Shown one piece after another: positions 7,340 through 19,783 of a DNA stretch of 64,000 nucleotides. The notes beneath the pieces were generated by a model that made no database searches, was not told the origin of the DNA, and saw only the letters and a list, made by a program, of their open reading frames with translations. Both the position numbers and the translations under genes were made by a program. Position 1 is the first letter of the stretch. Every line of letters starts with the position of its first letter. Source of the DNA: Candidatus Nanosyncoccus alces (GTDB lineage: Bacteria > Patescibacteriota > Saccharimonadia > Saccharimonadales > Saccharimonadaceae); assembly GCF_004138395.1 (NCBI RefSeq), contig NZ_PRLM01000006.1, forward strand, positions 62,001-126,000, written 5' to 3'.

Positions 7340-8672
7340 TGGCCGAGTACCGCCACAGGATGTTGTTGCCGAGAAGTCTCTGCTCGGAGCTTTAATGTTG
7401 TCCAATGATGTATTGCCAGAGATATTAACCGTTCTGCGCCCGCGTGATTTTTACGAACAGCGCCATCAAGATATTTTTCAGGCAATGTTAGATCTATATG
7501 ATCGACATCAACCGGTAGACTTGTTGACATTGACGTCAGAGCTCAAGACTAAGAAAAAATTGAAGGAGATCGGTGGTGCACCTTATCTGACTGAACTTTC
7601 TAACTTTGTACCAGCAGCGTCACATGCTAGGGCCTACGCCGATATAATAGAAAAAGCTTCGATAAGACGACGATTGATTAAGGCTGGCACTGAAATAGCC
7701 AATCGGGCCTACGAAGATGATGTTGTAGCAGACACGTTAGTGGGAGAAGCGGAGCGCCAATTATTTGAAGTTTCAGACAAGATTGTCAAGAGTGATTATG
7801 TACCAATGGAAGAGCTTTTGGCTGATGCGTTTGATAGAATTGAAGAATTACACAAAAATAAGGGCGCGCTACGTGGACTAAAAACTGGGTTTCGTGATTT
7901 AGATAAAAAGACGGCCGGATTCCAAAAGGGTGATTTAATAATTGTTGGTGCGCGGCCAGCGATGGGTAAAACAACTTTTGCACAAAACTTAGCATATAAT
8001 ATTGCTAGTATTAATAAAAAGGGTGTGCTATTCTTCTCGATGGAAATGGCAGCAAATGAAATTATTGACCGGATGATCTCAGACGTATCAGGCGTAGATA
8101 ACTGGAAGATGCGCACTGGCAATTTATCTGATGAGGAGTTTTCGAAAATTGGTGATGCGTTGGGCGAAATGGACGAAATCCCAATTTACATAGACGATAC
8201 TAGCTCGATGACAATAGTTGAGCTTCGTAATAAAGCACGTCGAGCAATGCACGATCATGATATTGGCATAGTGATTGTAGATTATTTACAGCTAATTCAG
8301 GGCTCCGATAGATATAAAGGCAATCGCGTACAAGAAGTGACTGAGATTTCGCGTGGGTTAAAGATTCTTGCACGTGAATTAGAAATACCGGTAATTGCTC
8401 TGGCGCAGTTATCTCGTAGCGTAACTGGAAGAGATGATCCCCGGCCAGTACTCTCTGATCTTCGGGAATCTGGGTCTATCGAGCAGGATGCCGATTTGGT
8501 AATGTTTTTGCATCGGCCAGATTACTATAAGCAAAACGACGATAACTACGAAGAAACACACATTACCGAATTATTGGTAGCTAAGCATCGTCATGGTGCG
8601 GTGGGTAAGATTGAGCTATACTTCCATCCGGAATTATTGCGCTTTATGTCGCTAGATAAAACCAGAGAATAG
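7308..8672 (+). CDS. dnaB: Replicative DNA helicase DnaB
   Basis: This 454-residue RecA-fold hexameric helicase unwinds DNA at the replication fork. Its N-terminal domain begins PPQDVVAEKSLLGALMLSNDVL. Walker A is GARPAMGKTTF near residue 213, followed by FFSMEM, the Walker B region GIVIVDYLQLIQG and the arginine-finger/loop region LRESGSIEQDADLV. It overlaps dnaX by 32 nt in another frame. A GGAGG site and an internal TGGTATAAT (7285-7290) lie upstream, so it can be expressed with dnaX or alone. Full length for the family. Confidence 0.96.
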   Translation: MMEEETRSKSSGRVPPQDVVAEKSLLGALMLSNDVLPEILTVLRPRDFYEQRHQDIFQAMLDLYDRHQPVDLLTLTSELKTKKKLKEIGGAPYLTELSNFVPAASHARAYADIIEKASIRRRLIKAGTEIANRAYEDDVVADTLVGEAERQLFEVSDKIVKSDYVPMEELLADAFDRIEELHKNKGALRGLKTGFRDLDKKTAGFQKGDLIIVGARPAMGKTTFAQNLAYNIASINKKGVLFFSMEMAANEIIDRMISDVSGVDNWKMRTGNLSDEEFSKIGDALGEMDEIPIYIDDTSSMTIVELRNKARRAMHDHDIGIVIVDYLQLIQGSDRYKGNRVQEVTEISRGLKILARELEIPVIALAQLSRSVTGRDDPRPVLSDLRESGSIEQDADLVMFLHRPDYYKQNDDNYEETHITELLVAKHRHGAVGKIELYFHPELLRFMSLDKTRE

Positions 8673-8720
8673 TTATGGTTATATCGCTAGACATTGTACG
8701 AAATATGGTATAATACTTAT

Positions 8721-10166
8721 GTGAAGAAAATTATTATTTCTAAACTTTTTTTGTACCGTTATAGGTTTGTAATCGGCTACATAATATTAGGCTTGGCGTT
8801 TACTATATTGCTAATTACCTTGCCTTTGTACGCACAGAATGGCCTATCCGAAGCAGAGATGAGTTCTGCCACCAGCTCATACTACCTGGGTAAAAATGGT
8901 ATTCTAAATGGCGATTTGGTGGACTTACCGTATAGGCTGTTACAAAAATTTTCTGTAGTCATGTTTGGTTTATCAACATATAGCATAAAATTACCGAGCG
9001 TTATAGTGGGGTTGCTATTAGGATTCCTATTGATACTGCTGCTTAACCGTTGGTTTAAGAGCAATGTTTCGCTACTGGCATCGTGTTTAATAGTACTGTC
9101 TACACCCTTTTTGTTTTTGGCTGGGTCTGGCACCCCGTTAATAATGGTAGTGTTTTGGCCAACTTTGTTATTATGGTTAGGGTCAAAAATACAAGGCGAG
9201 AAACGTCCGCGACCACTATATTGTTTTATGTTTGCGATAGCAATGCTATTTTCTATTTTCACGCCATATATGATATATTTTGCGATATTCTGTATAATAT
9301 TCGTTTTAGCGCAGCCACATCTTAGATTTATAGTGAAGGGGCTACCTAAATTACCTCTAGCTCTGGTTGGTATTATGATATTGGCTGGTTTTACGATATT
9401 AGGCATTAGCGTCTTTAACCATCCGGAAACTATTATGGAATTATTATTCAGCAAAGGTTTTCATATGGGGCAGTTCTTCGGCAATATAGCGGCTGGGTTA
9501 GCACCGGTGTTTTCGTGGCACCATAGTCTCGAAAATGTGTTCTTGGCCCCATTGATAAGTCTACCGACCTTTGCCTTGGCGTTAATTGGACTATTTTCTA
9601 CCACTAAAGGCTTCTTCGCTTCTCGTAATTCTATTGCCTCCATATTGACAGTGTTTTGTCTAATCATTACAGGGTTTAACTCGCAAGCAGTAGTATTCTT
9701 TATTTTGCCGTTTTCTATATTGATAGCACATGGGTTAAAGTATTTACTAGAAAAATGGTACGGCCTGTTCCCAGAAAACCCGTATGCGAGAATATCTGCG
9801 TTGTTGCCACTTACGATACTTTTCGGGCTTATGATAGTGCCTGGATTGCTACAATACATATATGGTTATCGTTATAATCCAAATATTGCGAACGAGTTTA
9901 GCGATAAGCTGTCTGTGATACAAGAAAATTTAACCGATGGATATTTGCTGGTTAAAGAAGATTTCGATTTTTATAAGATATTAGAAGCAAAAAGTGATAT
10001 AACGGTAATAGATGAAATAGGCGAGATGGACGAAGTGGCAGTCTTGGGTAAATTAGAGGCAAAGTCAGAGCAATATACTTTAAGCCGCATAATTACTTCC
10101 CCAATGAGGGACAACTCTGATATAATATATCTATATACACATACTGAAAAAGTGGAAGGAGAATAA
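8721..10166 (+). CDS. Polytopic membrane protein, GT39/ArnT-like glycosyltransferase candidate
   Basis: The 481-residue protein has about eleven membrane segments and a small extracytoplasmic C-terminal domain (from about residue 400). The first outer loop contains SEAEMSSATSSYYLGKNGI, which resembles the acidic first-loop motif of GT39/PMT-type enzymes that use polyprenyl-phosphate sugars. That fold class is the best guess but substrate is unknown. GTG at 8721 is chosen as a leaderless start: TGGTATAAT (core 8709-8714) ends 6 nt before it. An in-frame TTG at 8694 lies upstream of the promoter. The downstream ybaB begins 1 nt after the stop. Confidence 0.7.
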   Translation: MKKIIISKLFLYRYRFVIGYIILGLAFTILLITLPLYAQNGLSEAEMSSATSSYYLGKNGILNGDLVDLPYRLLQKFSVVMFGLSTYSIKLPSVIVGLLLGFLLILLLNRWFKSNVSLLASCLIVLSTPFLFLAGSGTPLIMVVFWPTLLLWLGSKIQGEKRPRPLYCFMFAIAMLFSIFTPYMIYFAIFCIIFVLAQPHLRFIVKGLPKLPLALVGIMILAGFTILGISVFNHPETIMELLFSKGFHMGQFFGNIAAGLAPVFSWHHSLENVFLAPLISLPTFALALIGLFSTTKGFFASRNSIASILTVFCLIITGFNSQAVVFFILPFSILIAHGLKYLLEKWYGLFPENPYARISALLPLTILFGLMIVPGLLQYIYGYRYNPNIANEFSDKLSVIQENLTDGYLLVKEDFDFYKILEAKSDITVIDEIGEMDEVAVLGKLEAKSEQYTLSRIITSPMRDNSDIIYLYTHTEKVEGE

Positions 10167-10167
10167 T

Positions 10168-10470
10168 ATGGGCCAGACTATGGACCAAATGAAGTTACTG
10201 AATCAACTACGTAAAGCTCAGAAGGAGTTAAAAAACGAGATTGTAGAAGTAGAAGCCGGCGATGGCGCCGTGGTGGTGCAGATTAATGGGGAGCTGAAAG
10301 TTAAAAAAGTGAAGATTGACCCGGAAAAGATAGATCTAGACGATATCCATGAATTGGAACGTTGGGTTGAAAACTGCATGCGTGATGGCTTTGCCAAAGC
10401 ACAAGAAATTGCGACAGACAAAATGAAGCCTTTGATGGGTGGTCTTGGCAATCTTGGCCTCGGAATGTAA
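10168..10470 (+). CDS. YbaB/EbfC nucleoid-associated protein
   Basis: A 100-residue protein of the YbaB/EbfC family, DNA-binding dimers commonly encoded between dnaX and recR. Typical features are the N-terminal helix QMKLLNQLRKAQKELKNEI, the strand EAGDGAVVVQINGELKVKKVKIDPE and the C-terminal MKPLMGGLG. Here the order dnaX-dnaB-membrane protein-ybaB-recR keeps part of that arrangement. An AAGGAGA site lies just before the ATG, and recR begins on the very next base after the stop, so the two are tightly coupled. Confidence 0.92.
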   Translation: MGQTMDQMKLLNQLRKAQKELKNEIVEVEAGDGAVVVQINGELKVKKVKIDPEKIDLDDIHELERWVENCMRDGFAKAQEIATDKMKPLMGGLGNLGLGM

Positions 10471-11076
10471 ATGTTGCCGCAAGCACTGAACAATGTAATA
10501 GATGCGTTGGGTATGTTGCCTGGCGTGGGACCACGTACGGCGGAGAGGTATGCTTACTACCTATTTCGTTCAAATCCAAAAGTAGCAGGTAATATTGCTG
10601 ACACATTAGCGAACTTACACACACAGGTAAAATTTTGCCCGGTGACCTTTGCTTTAATCGATGCAAATGATGATGTATCACAGCTTTATACGGATCCGGG
10701 GCGCGATAAAACTACGATATTAGTAGTGGAAGAACCGCTTGATATATATGCTATAGAGCAAACTCGTGGGTACAAGGGTACTTACCATGTACTTGGTGGC
10801 GCGATTTCGCCAATAGATGGGGTCACGCCTGAACAGCTGCATATACAGGAGCTAATTAAACGCATAGATGACGATAACGCAAGAGAAGTGATCATCGCTA
10901 CCAATCCATCAGTGGAAGGTGAGTCTACAGCACTTTTGTTGGAGAAGTTGTTGCACGAAAAATATCCGGAACTAAATCTTACGCGGTTGGCGCGTGGACT
11001 ACCATTAGGTGTAGATTTATCCTATGCCGATCAGATTACATTGAGTGCTGCTCTAGAAAACCGAACTCAGTTGTAG
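10471..11076 (+). CDS. recR: Recombination protein RecR lacking the Cys4 zinc finger
   Basis: This 201-residue RecR acts with RecF/RecO in loading RecA at gaps. It has the helix-hairpin-helix (LGMLPGVGPRTAERYAYYL), the Toprim domain (ILVVEEPLDIYAIEQTRGYKGTYHVLGGAISP) and the C-terminal GLPLGVDLSYADQITLSAAL. The zinc-finger region, normally with four cysteines between residues 50 and 75, keeps only one (FCPVTFALIDANDDVSQL). Zinc binding therefore seems lost while the other domains stay intact. It begins immediately after ybaB with no intergenic base. Confidence 0.94.
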   Translation: MLPQALNNVIDALGMLPGVGPRTAERYAYYLFRSNPKVAGNIADTLANLHTQVKFCPVTFALIDANDDVSQLYTDPGRDKTTILVVEEPLDIYAIEQTRGYKGTYHVLGGAISPIDGVTPEQLHIQELIKRIDDDNAREVIIATNPSVEGESTALLLEKLLHEKYPELNLTRLARGLPLGVDLSYADQITLSAALENRTQL

Positions 11077-11079
11077 GTT

Positions 11080-12813
11080 TTATAATTGTTCAAGAGCTTT
11101 GAAATCGACTTTAGCGAGCTTAGTCTTTGGTAGAGCGTCGATGAAGCGAATTTCGCGCGGAATTTCATATTTGGCGAGATACTGTTTGTAGATACTAGAT
11201 AGCTCTTTTTTGATGCTACGCTCAGAGGCATCAGTTTTCGGGACGACAAATATAACTACCTTCTCGCCGCGAAGTTTATCCTCGCGACCAATTGCGGCGC
11301 AAGCTTCTATGTTTTTGCACTTAAGCGTGACATCCTCTATATTGGCTGGGTAAATGTTGTAGCCGTTGGATATAATCATACGTTTGAGTCGAGAGCGAAA
11401 ATGCACCACGCCACGCTCGTCCATGTAGCCAATGTCTCCCGTACGAAGATATTTTTTACCACCTACTGTGATGAAAGCATCGGCGGTTTCTTTGGGCTTG
11501 CCCAGATAACCTTTCATTACCGACAAGCCTCGCACCAAAATTTCACCATCTTCTCCCAGTTCGGCTTCCTTCTTAGTCTTAATATCCATAATAATAACGT
11601 CATTATCTGGCAATGGGTAGCCGATAGCATCTGGATCTTCGGCAATACTGAGTGGCGAAAAAATGAATCCTCCCGACGCTTCGGTAAGACCGTAGCCGTT
11701 TTCTATGAGAGCCTTCGAGCCGTGTGCCTTCAGGAATTCATTAATTTTTTCTTTGCTGGACATACTCACCATATCACCACCCGAAACGACGAATTTTACG
11801 TGCTTTAGACCGTCTTTTTTGAACTTAATTTTCGTAAGATGTTCAAAAACTGTCGGAACACCCACTAGAATATTCACTTTGTATTTAGTGATATAACTTT
11901 TAAATTTTTTAGGGTTGAATTGTGGTATCAAGAAAGACCGCGCGCCAAAATAAAGTGGCATATGGATACAGCATCCCAGACCAAAGGCGTGAAAATTTGG
12001 CAAAAAGGCCATAAAAGAATGGTCAGTTTTAAAAAGTTCTGGTACAAGATATTTGGCACCAAGAGCCTGGGCATTAAAATTCAAGTTCGACAAGATGATG
12101 CCCTTGGGCTTACCGGTTGTGCCTCCTGAGTACATGATAACCGCATCATCTTCAGAATTGACCCGTGCATGGGGGTTACCGACATATCTGCTGGCTTTCG
12201 ATAAGAACTTATCCCAAGTAATGATATGCTGGCTCTTGTTAATGTGGTTTTTGCGGCCCTTTGTAAGTTTGTAAACAAGGCGGACGATTAGATCCATGGA
12301 CCTGGTAGGCGAGACTACGATAACTTGCTCGACGCTGGTATTTTTGATGATGGTTTCAACTTTAGGGTAAGAGACATCGACGCACAAAATTATTTTAGAT
12401 TCAGATTGATTCAAGTAGTCTTCGATCTCCTTAGCGGAAGAGAGCGGGTGGACCATATTGGCCACTGCGCCGATTTCGTTAATAGCGTAAAACATATAAA
12501 CTGCTTCTGGGGTGTTTGGCATGCAAACGGTAATACGATCACCCTTTTCTGCTCCGATAACCTTCAGAGCTGCAGCCACTTTGTTGATTTTTTTAATCAT
12601 CTCCTTATAGGTAATCTGGACATCAAAATACTCCAGAGCAGTATTGTGTGGCCATTTACAAGAAGCCTCATATATGGCGTCGTACAATCCACCATTAAAG
12701 TACTCAATATCCTTTGGCAATTTTTCAATGTAACCGTACTTAGCGCGCTCTAATCGCATATCGATTTTGCGCAGGGTATTTTTGATCTTTTTGTATATAT
12801 ATTCTAAAGGCAT
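11080..12813 (-). CDS. AMP-dependent acyl-CoA synthetase/ligase (FadD-like)
   Basis: This 577-residue enzyme of the ANL superfamily activates a carboxylic acid, probably a fatty acid, as an acyl-adenylate. Motifs include the P-loop YSGGTTGKPKG (around residue 230), GYGLTEASGG, LRTGDIGYMDERG and the hinge/lysine region RLKRMIISNGYNIYPANIE. A lone acyl-activating enzyme fits use of host-derived fatty acids in a cell without a visible fatty acid pathway; this is inference. It is convergent with recR, 3 nt apart. The ATG at 12813 is leaderless: TAAAAT (12825-12820) ends 6 nt upstream. Confidence 0.88.
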   Translation of the reverse strand: MPLEYIYKKIKNTLRKIDMRLERAKYGYIEKLPKDIEYFNGGLYDAIYEASCKWPHNTALEYFDVQITYKEMIKKINKVAAALKVIGAEKGDRITVCMPNTPEAVYMFYAINEIGAVANMVHPLSSAKEIEDYLNQSESKIILCVDVSYPKVETIIKNTSVEQVIVVSPTRSMDLIVRLVYKLTKGRKNHINKSQHIITWDKFLSKASRYVGNPHARVNSEDDAVIMYSGGTTGKPKGIILSNLNFNAQALGAKYLVPELFKTDHSFMAFLPNFHAFGLGCCIHMPLYFGARSFLIPQFNPKKFKSYITKYKVNILVGVPTVFEHLTKIKFKKDGLKHVKFVVSGGDMVSMSSKEKINEFLKAHGSKALIENGYGLTEASGGFIFSPLSIAEDPDAIGYPLPDNDVIIMDIKTKKEAELGEDGEILVRGLSVMKGYLGKPKETADAFITVGGKKYLRTGDIGYMDERGVVHFRSRLKRMIISNGYNIYPANIEDVTLKCKNIEACAAIGREDKLRGEKVVIFVVPKTDASERSIKKELSSIYKQYLAKYEIPREIRFIDALPKTKLAKVDFKALEQL

Positions 12814-12861
12814 AGGTTTATTTTATCATTTTTTCTAAGGAATTGGTGCTATAATGTGTGT

Positions 12862-13545
12862 ATGGATAAGAATTTTCGGGTGAGGGTGCTATGCGGGTTT
12901 GGATTATTGGCAGCTGCGATTGTTTCTTTGTTTACCTTTGATGGCGTATTATTTAAGATATTATTTGGTATCTTCGCGATGATATCAGGTATGGAGCTAT
13001 TGAGCTTTTTTAAGAAGACGGCACATTTTAAGAATGTAGTATTGGCAATTTTTGAAGTCATGTTTTTAATCTATGGCTCTATGTATGTAGCGCAAATTGG
13101 CGTGATAGAGATTTGGCTATTGATTTTTGGCGTTTGCAGCTATGATGTATTTGCGTATTTGTTTGGCAAAGCTTTCGGTGGGAAAATTTTCAAAAAGTCG
13201 CGGCCGTTCCCACATATTTCCAAAAATAAAACTTGGGAGGGCACTGCACTGGGCTTAGTTTCTTCCGCCGCATTGACGCTGCTCTTATTGGCAGTGCTGG
13301 GGCGTAGCGACTACATCTATCTATTATGCGGGCCGTTAGCCTTGATGGGTGATTTGTTTGAAAGTTATTTGAAGCGACAATTCAAAGTAAAGGATTCTAA
13401 CGAAATAGTCATAAAAAATAAGTTTTTCGAGAAATTGGAGTTTGTGGTTGGCGGGACAGAAGGGCACGGGGGTTTTTTGGATCGCTTAGATTCTTTAGCC
13501 TTTACCGGAACCATATTATTGATTGTTTCGGCAATATTATTTTAG
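12862..13545 (+). CDS. cdsA: Phosphatidate cytidylyltransferase
   Basis: A 227-residue integral membrane enzyme making CDP-diacylglycerol from phosphatidic acid and CTP. The family signature is present in the C-terminal half: SYDVFAYLFGKAFGGKIF, ISKNKTWEGT, and GDLFESYLKRQFKVKDS, with the final GGHGGFLDRLDS-like motif (GTEGHGGFLDRLDSL). The ATG at 12862 follows TGCTATAAT (core 12850-12855) by 6 nt, so it is leaderless. Its 3' end overlaps the convergent pgsA by 9 bp. It supplies the substrate for PgsA. Confidence 0.92.
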   Translation: MDKNFRVRVLCGFGLLAAAIVSLFTFDGVLFKILFGIFAMISGMELLSFFKKTAHFKNVVLAIFEVMFLIYGSMYVAQIGVIEIWLLIFGVCSYDVFAYLFGKAFGGKIFKKSRPFPHISKNKTWEGTALGLVSSAALTLLLLAVLGRSDYIYLLCGPLALMGDLFESYLKRQFKVKDSNEIVIKNKFFEKLEFVVGGTEGHGGFLDRLDSLAFTGTILLIVSAILF

Positions 13546-14094
13546 GATCTTTTTCCAGCCTTTGGTTATGTAATCGAAACCAGAAAAAACTGTTAGCGCA
13601 AGTGCGGCGTAGAGAGCAACATTACCGATGAAGGCAAAAAATTCTAAATTGACGACGAGGTTTAGTAATAAGACGATTAGGGCCGTCATTTGAAAAGTAG
13701 TTTTTAGCTTGCCGTAAAATGAGGCAGAAATCGTGATTCCTTCGCGTGCCGCCATCATACGCATACCGTCAACCGCAAAGTCACGTACTAGAATTATAGC
13801 AAATACCCAAACTGGAATTATATATAGAGTCACCAGCGCCAAGAATGCTAAGTTCACCAACATCTTGTCGGCCAGGGGATCAAGGAATGCCCCCAAGTCA
13901 GTGACGGTTTTCTTTTTGCGAGCCCATTTACCATCAACCAAATCAGTGATTGCTCCTATGACGAATAGAGCTAGCGCTATCACCCTCGCCCAGACGTAAG
14001 GCAGCAGAATGAAGACTAAAAACAAAATAGACAGCGCCATGCGCAAGATGGTAAGATACGTAGGACCAGTGAGTTGAGCCTTTTTGTCACTCAT
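13537..14094 (-). CDS. pgsA: CDP-diacylglycerol--glycerol-3-phosphate 3-phosphatidyltransferase
   Basis: This 185-residue CDP-alcohol phosphatidyltransferase has five or six membrane segments. The metal-binding signature D-G-x2-A-R-x8-G-x3-D-x3-D is visible as DLVDGKWARKKKTVTDLGAFLDPLADK. It makes phosphatidylglycerol phosphate, the first committed step to phosphatidylglycerol. Its start overlaps the stop of the upstream phosphatase gene as ATGA, so the two are translationally coupled; the next step in the pathway is likely performed by that phosphatase. Confidence 0.92.
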   Translation of the reverse strand: MSDKKAQLTGPTYLTILRMALSILFLVFILLPYVWARVIALALFVIGAITDLVDGKWARKKKTVTDLGAFLDPLADKMLVNLAFLALVTLYIIPVWVFAIILVRDFAVDGMRMMAAREGITISASFYGKLKTTFQMTALIVLLLNLVVNLEFFAFIGNVALYAALALTVFSGFDYITKGWKKILK

Positions 14095-14522
14095 ACTACA
14101 AGTTTCCTGTGCTCCACTTGCCAGGCACGAATTTTGGCGAACTTAGCTGCTAAAACGTCAGTTGACCATTTGTCTCCGAGCATTACAGTTTCGGAAGGCT
14201 TAAATTGATATTTAACCATAGCTTCCGTAAGCTTGGTGCTAACTGGTTTTTTGGCCCACCATACACAAGGAACCTTGATTGGCTCGCAAAATTTCTGCAT
14301 CATTTTTTTGCGACCGTTGTTGGAGATAATAACAATCTGTACGCCAGCGTCACGACAATCTTCTACCCAGCTAGCAAGTTCATCTGCTGGTTCTTTTTCG
14401 GAATGAAGCCTCAAGGTATTATCCAGATCACACAGCAAAAGTTTGACGCCTTCTTTTTTTAACAATGTAGGCGTAACATCCTCAAAGCGTTCAAATTTGC
14501 GGTCCGCGCGAAAAATGCTCAT
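14091..14522 (-). CDS. YqeG-type HAD phosphatase, probable phosphatidylglycerophosphatase
   Basis: The 143-residue HAD-superfamily IIIA phosphatase carries motif I LCDLDNTL (residues about 31-38), motif II IISNNG, motif III K (AKKPVS) and motif IV MLGDKWSTDVLAA. This YqeG/Gep4-like group includes phosphatidylglycerophosphate phosphatases. Direct coupling to pgsA, with which it shares an ATGA overlap, makes that role likely here. TAAAAT (14534-14529) ends 6 nt before the ATG, so the mRNA should be leaderless. Confidence 0.85.
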   Translation of the reverse strand: MSIFRADRKFERFEDVTPTLLKKEGVKLLLCDLDNTLRLHSEKEPADELASWVEDCRDAGVQIVIISNNGRKKMMQKFCEPIKVPCVWWAKKPVSTKLTEAMVKYQFKPSETVMLGDKWSTDVLAAKFAKIRAWQVEHRKLVV

Positions 14523-14560
14523 ATGTTTATTTTACCATAAAATAAGGTATAATATATATT

Positions 14561-15541
14561 ATGTACGATGCCTTTTCAGAGTTTTTGAAAAATAAGAAGT
14601 CTATTTGCGTAATACAGGCAGAAAATCCAGATGGGGATTCTTTAGGGAGTGCGATCGCGCTGGATTATTTATTGCCCGATATAGACGTTTCGCTATATTG
14701 TCCAGTAGACATACCGAGATATCTGCACTATTTTATAGATTGGTCACGGGTAACAAATGACTTTGACTTTAAAGCGGATGGTTACATTATTGTAGATACG
14801 GCAGCGACGGTACTGCTATCTAAACTTTTGGAGGACGCGGCAATATTTAGCAGACTACGTTCGGCGCCAGTATTAGTAATAGACCACCACGAAACGCCTG
14901 ACGATATAGAGTTTCCGCATGAAATTATTTTAGAGGTGAGGCCAGCCTGTGCAGAAGTAATCTATCGCATTGCGAAAAATCAAGATATCAAAATTGACAC
15001 CCTGGCAGCGGAAGCGATTTTCCAAGGAATTTTGTCTGATACTTTGGGATTAACTAGCTCTGCCGTAACGGCGGAGACTTTTGAGATAGCGGCAGATTTA
15101 ACGCAATTAGGCGCAAAGATTTCAGACCTAGAAGATAGACGACGAGAGTTCATGAAGAAGTCGCCAAGGATTTTGGATTACAAAGCAGACTTAATTAAAC
15201 GGATAGAATATTCACTGGGCGGAGAGTTAGCCACTGTACATATTCCATGGGATGATATCCGAGAATATTCGGATGAGTATAACCCGAATGTGTTGATTTT
15301 AGAGGAAATGCGTTTGGTGGAAGGCGTAAAGGTAGCTGTGGCGGTAAAAACTTACCCAGATGGCAAAGTAACTGGCAAGATTCGTACTGCTTCTGGTGTA
15401 CCGATTGCTGAAAAAATTGCAGGGTACTTTGGCGGTGGCGGTCATCCACAAGCGGCTGGTTTTAGGACTTATGACACCACCTATGAAAGCGTAGTACAGG
15501 ATCTTGTAAAGATTGTGCCGGAGTTATTGAAGAATGGCTAG
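14561..15541 (+). CDS. nrnA: DHH-DHHA1 phosphoesterase, NrnA-like (nano-RNase/pAp phosphatase)
   Basis: A 326-residue two-domain phosphoesterase. The DHH domain shows NPDGDSLGSAIAL (about 22-34), IIVDTAA and VIDHHETPDD; the DHHA1 domain ends in YFGGGGHPQAAGF. NrnA-type enzymes degrade very short RNA oligomers and may remove phosphate from pAp. A RecJ-type exonuclease is less likely because of the short length. The start is leaderless (TATAAT 14548-14553, 7 nt). The next gene overlaps its stop by 8 nt. Confidence 0.87.
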   Translation: MYDAFSEFLKNKKSICVIQAENPDGDSLGSAIALDYLLPDIDVSLYCPVDIPRYLHYFIDWSRVTNDFDFKADGYIIVDTAATVLLSKLLEDAAIFSRLRSAPVLVIDHHETPDDIEFPHEIILEVRPACAEVIYRIAKNQDIKIDTLAAEAIFQGILSDTLGLTSSAVTAETFEIAADLTQLGAKISDLEDRRREFMKKSPRILDYKADLIKRIEYSLGGELATVHIPWDDIREYSDEYNPNVLILEEMRLVEGVKVAVAVKTYPDGKVTGKIRTASGVPIAEKIAGYFGGGGHPQAAGFRTYDTTYESVVQDLVKIVPELLKNG

Positions 15542-16269
15542 TCTGTTTCAAAAGAAATTAACCCTGAAAAAAACTCATGATTTTTGTGCGGTTAAGCAAC
15601 CAAAATTAACAGTAGTTTTTATTCACGGTATAGCTTCGGATTCTTCTACTTTTAATAATGCAATAAAATATCTGGAAGGAACAACTTCTCTCAGAGATAT
15701 ACGTTTTGTGACGTTTGATCTGTTAGGGTCCGGTAAGTCTTATGCTAGCGACGAGCTGAACTATGATTACAAGGACCAACTGGAGGCACTGCATAACTCG
15801 ATCGAGAAATTGAAGCTTACCACACCGTTGGTGTTAGTGGGTCATTCGATGGGTACTTTTATCGCGACACGTTACGCTGATACTTACAAAAAATCTGTTA
15901 AACATTTAATTCTGATATCGCCGCCAATTTACACAGAAAAGGACCTAGAGAATCCAGCTTTTGCGGCCGCAATAAAGGTATTTAGAGATGCCGTGAGCGT
16001 AAAAAATCGAAAAATCTTAGAAGAAAAAGCATTTAACAGCTCGATGGAGAAAATAGTACTGGACAAGAAAAATTACAAAACTCTAGCCAACCTAAAGACT
16101 TATGCCACATTGATATGTGGAGATGCTGACCAGTTTATTGCAGCTTTTAATTTACCGAAAGTTTTGGCAGAAAACCCAAAATACTTAACAGCAATCAAGA
16201 CTATTGGTCGGCATGGAGTGTCGCGCGATAAGTATAGTAAAATGGTAAATGTTTTGGAGAAAATTTTAA

Positions 16270-16277
<8 letters not shown>
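15534..16277 (+). CDS. Alpha/beta hydrolase
   Basis: This 247-residue alpha/beta-fold hydrolase has the oxyanion motif FIHGIASDSSTF, the nucleophile elbow GHSMG (Ser near residue 103), an acid region ICGDADQF and a late histidine in GRHGVSRDKY. The substrate cannot be read from sequence; it could be an esterase, lipase or acyl-transfer enzyme. It lies between nrnA and cysS with 8-nt overlaps on both sides, so all three are translated from one mRNA. Confidence 0.82.
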
Positions 16278-19732
<3,455 letters not shown>

Positions 19733-19783
19733 GTTTATATATTATACCATAATTTTTCAATTTTGCTTATTGATCATAGTTTC

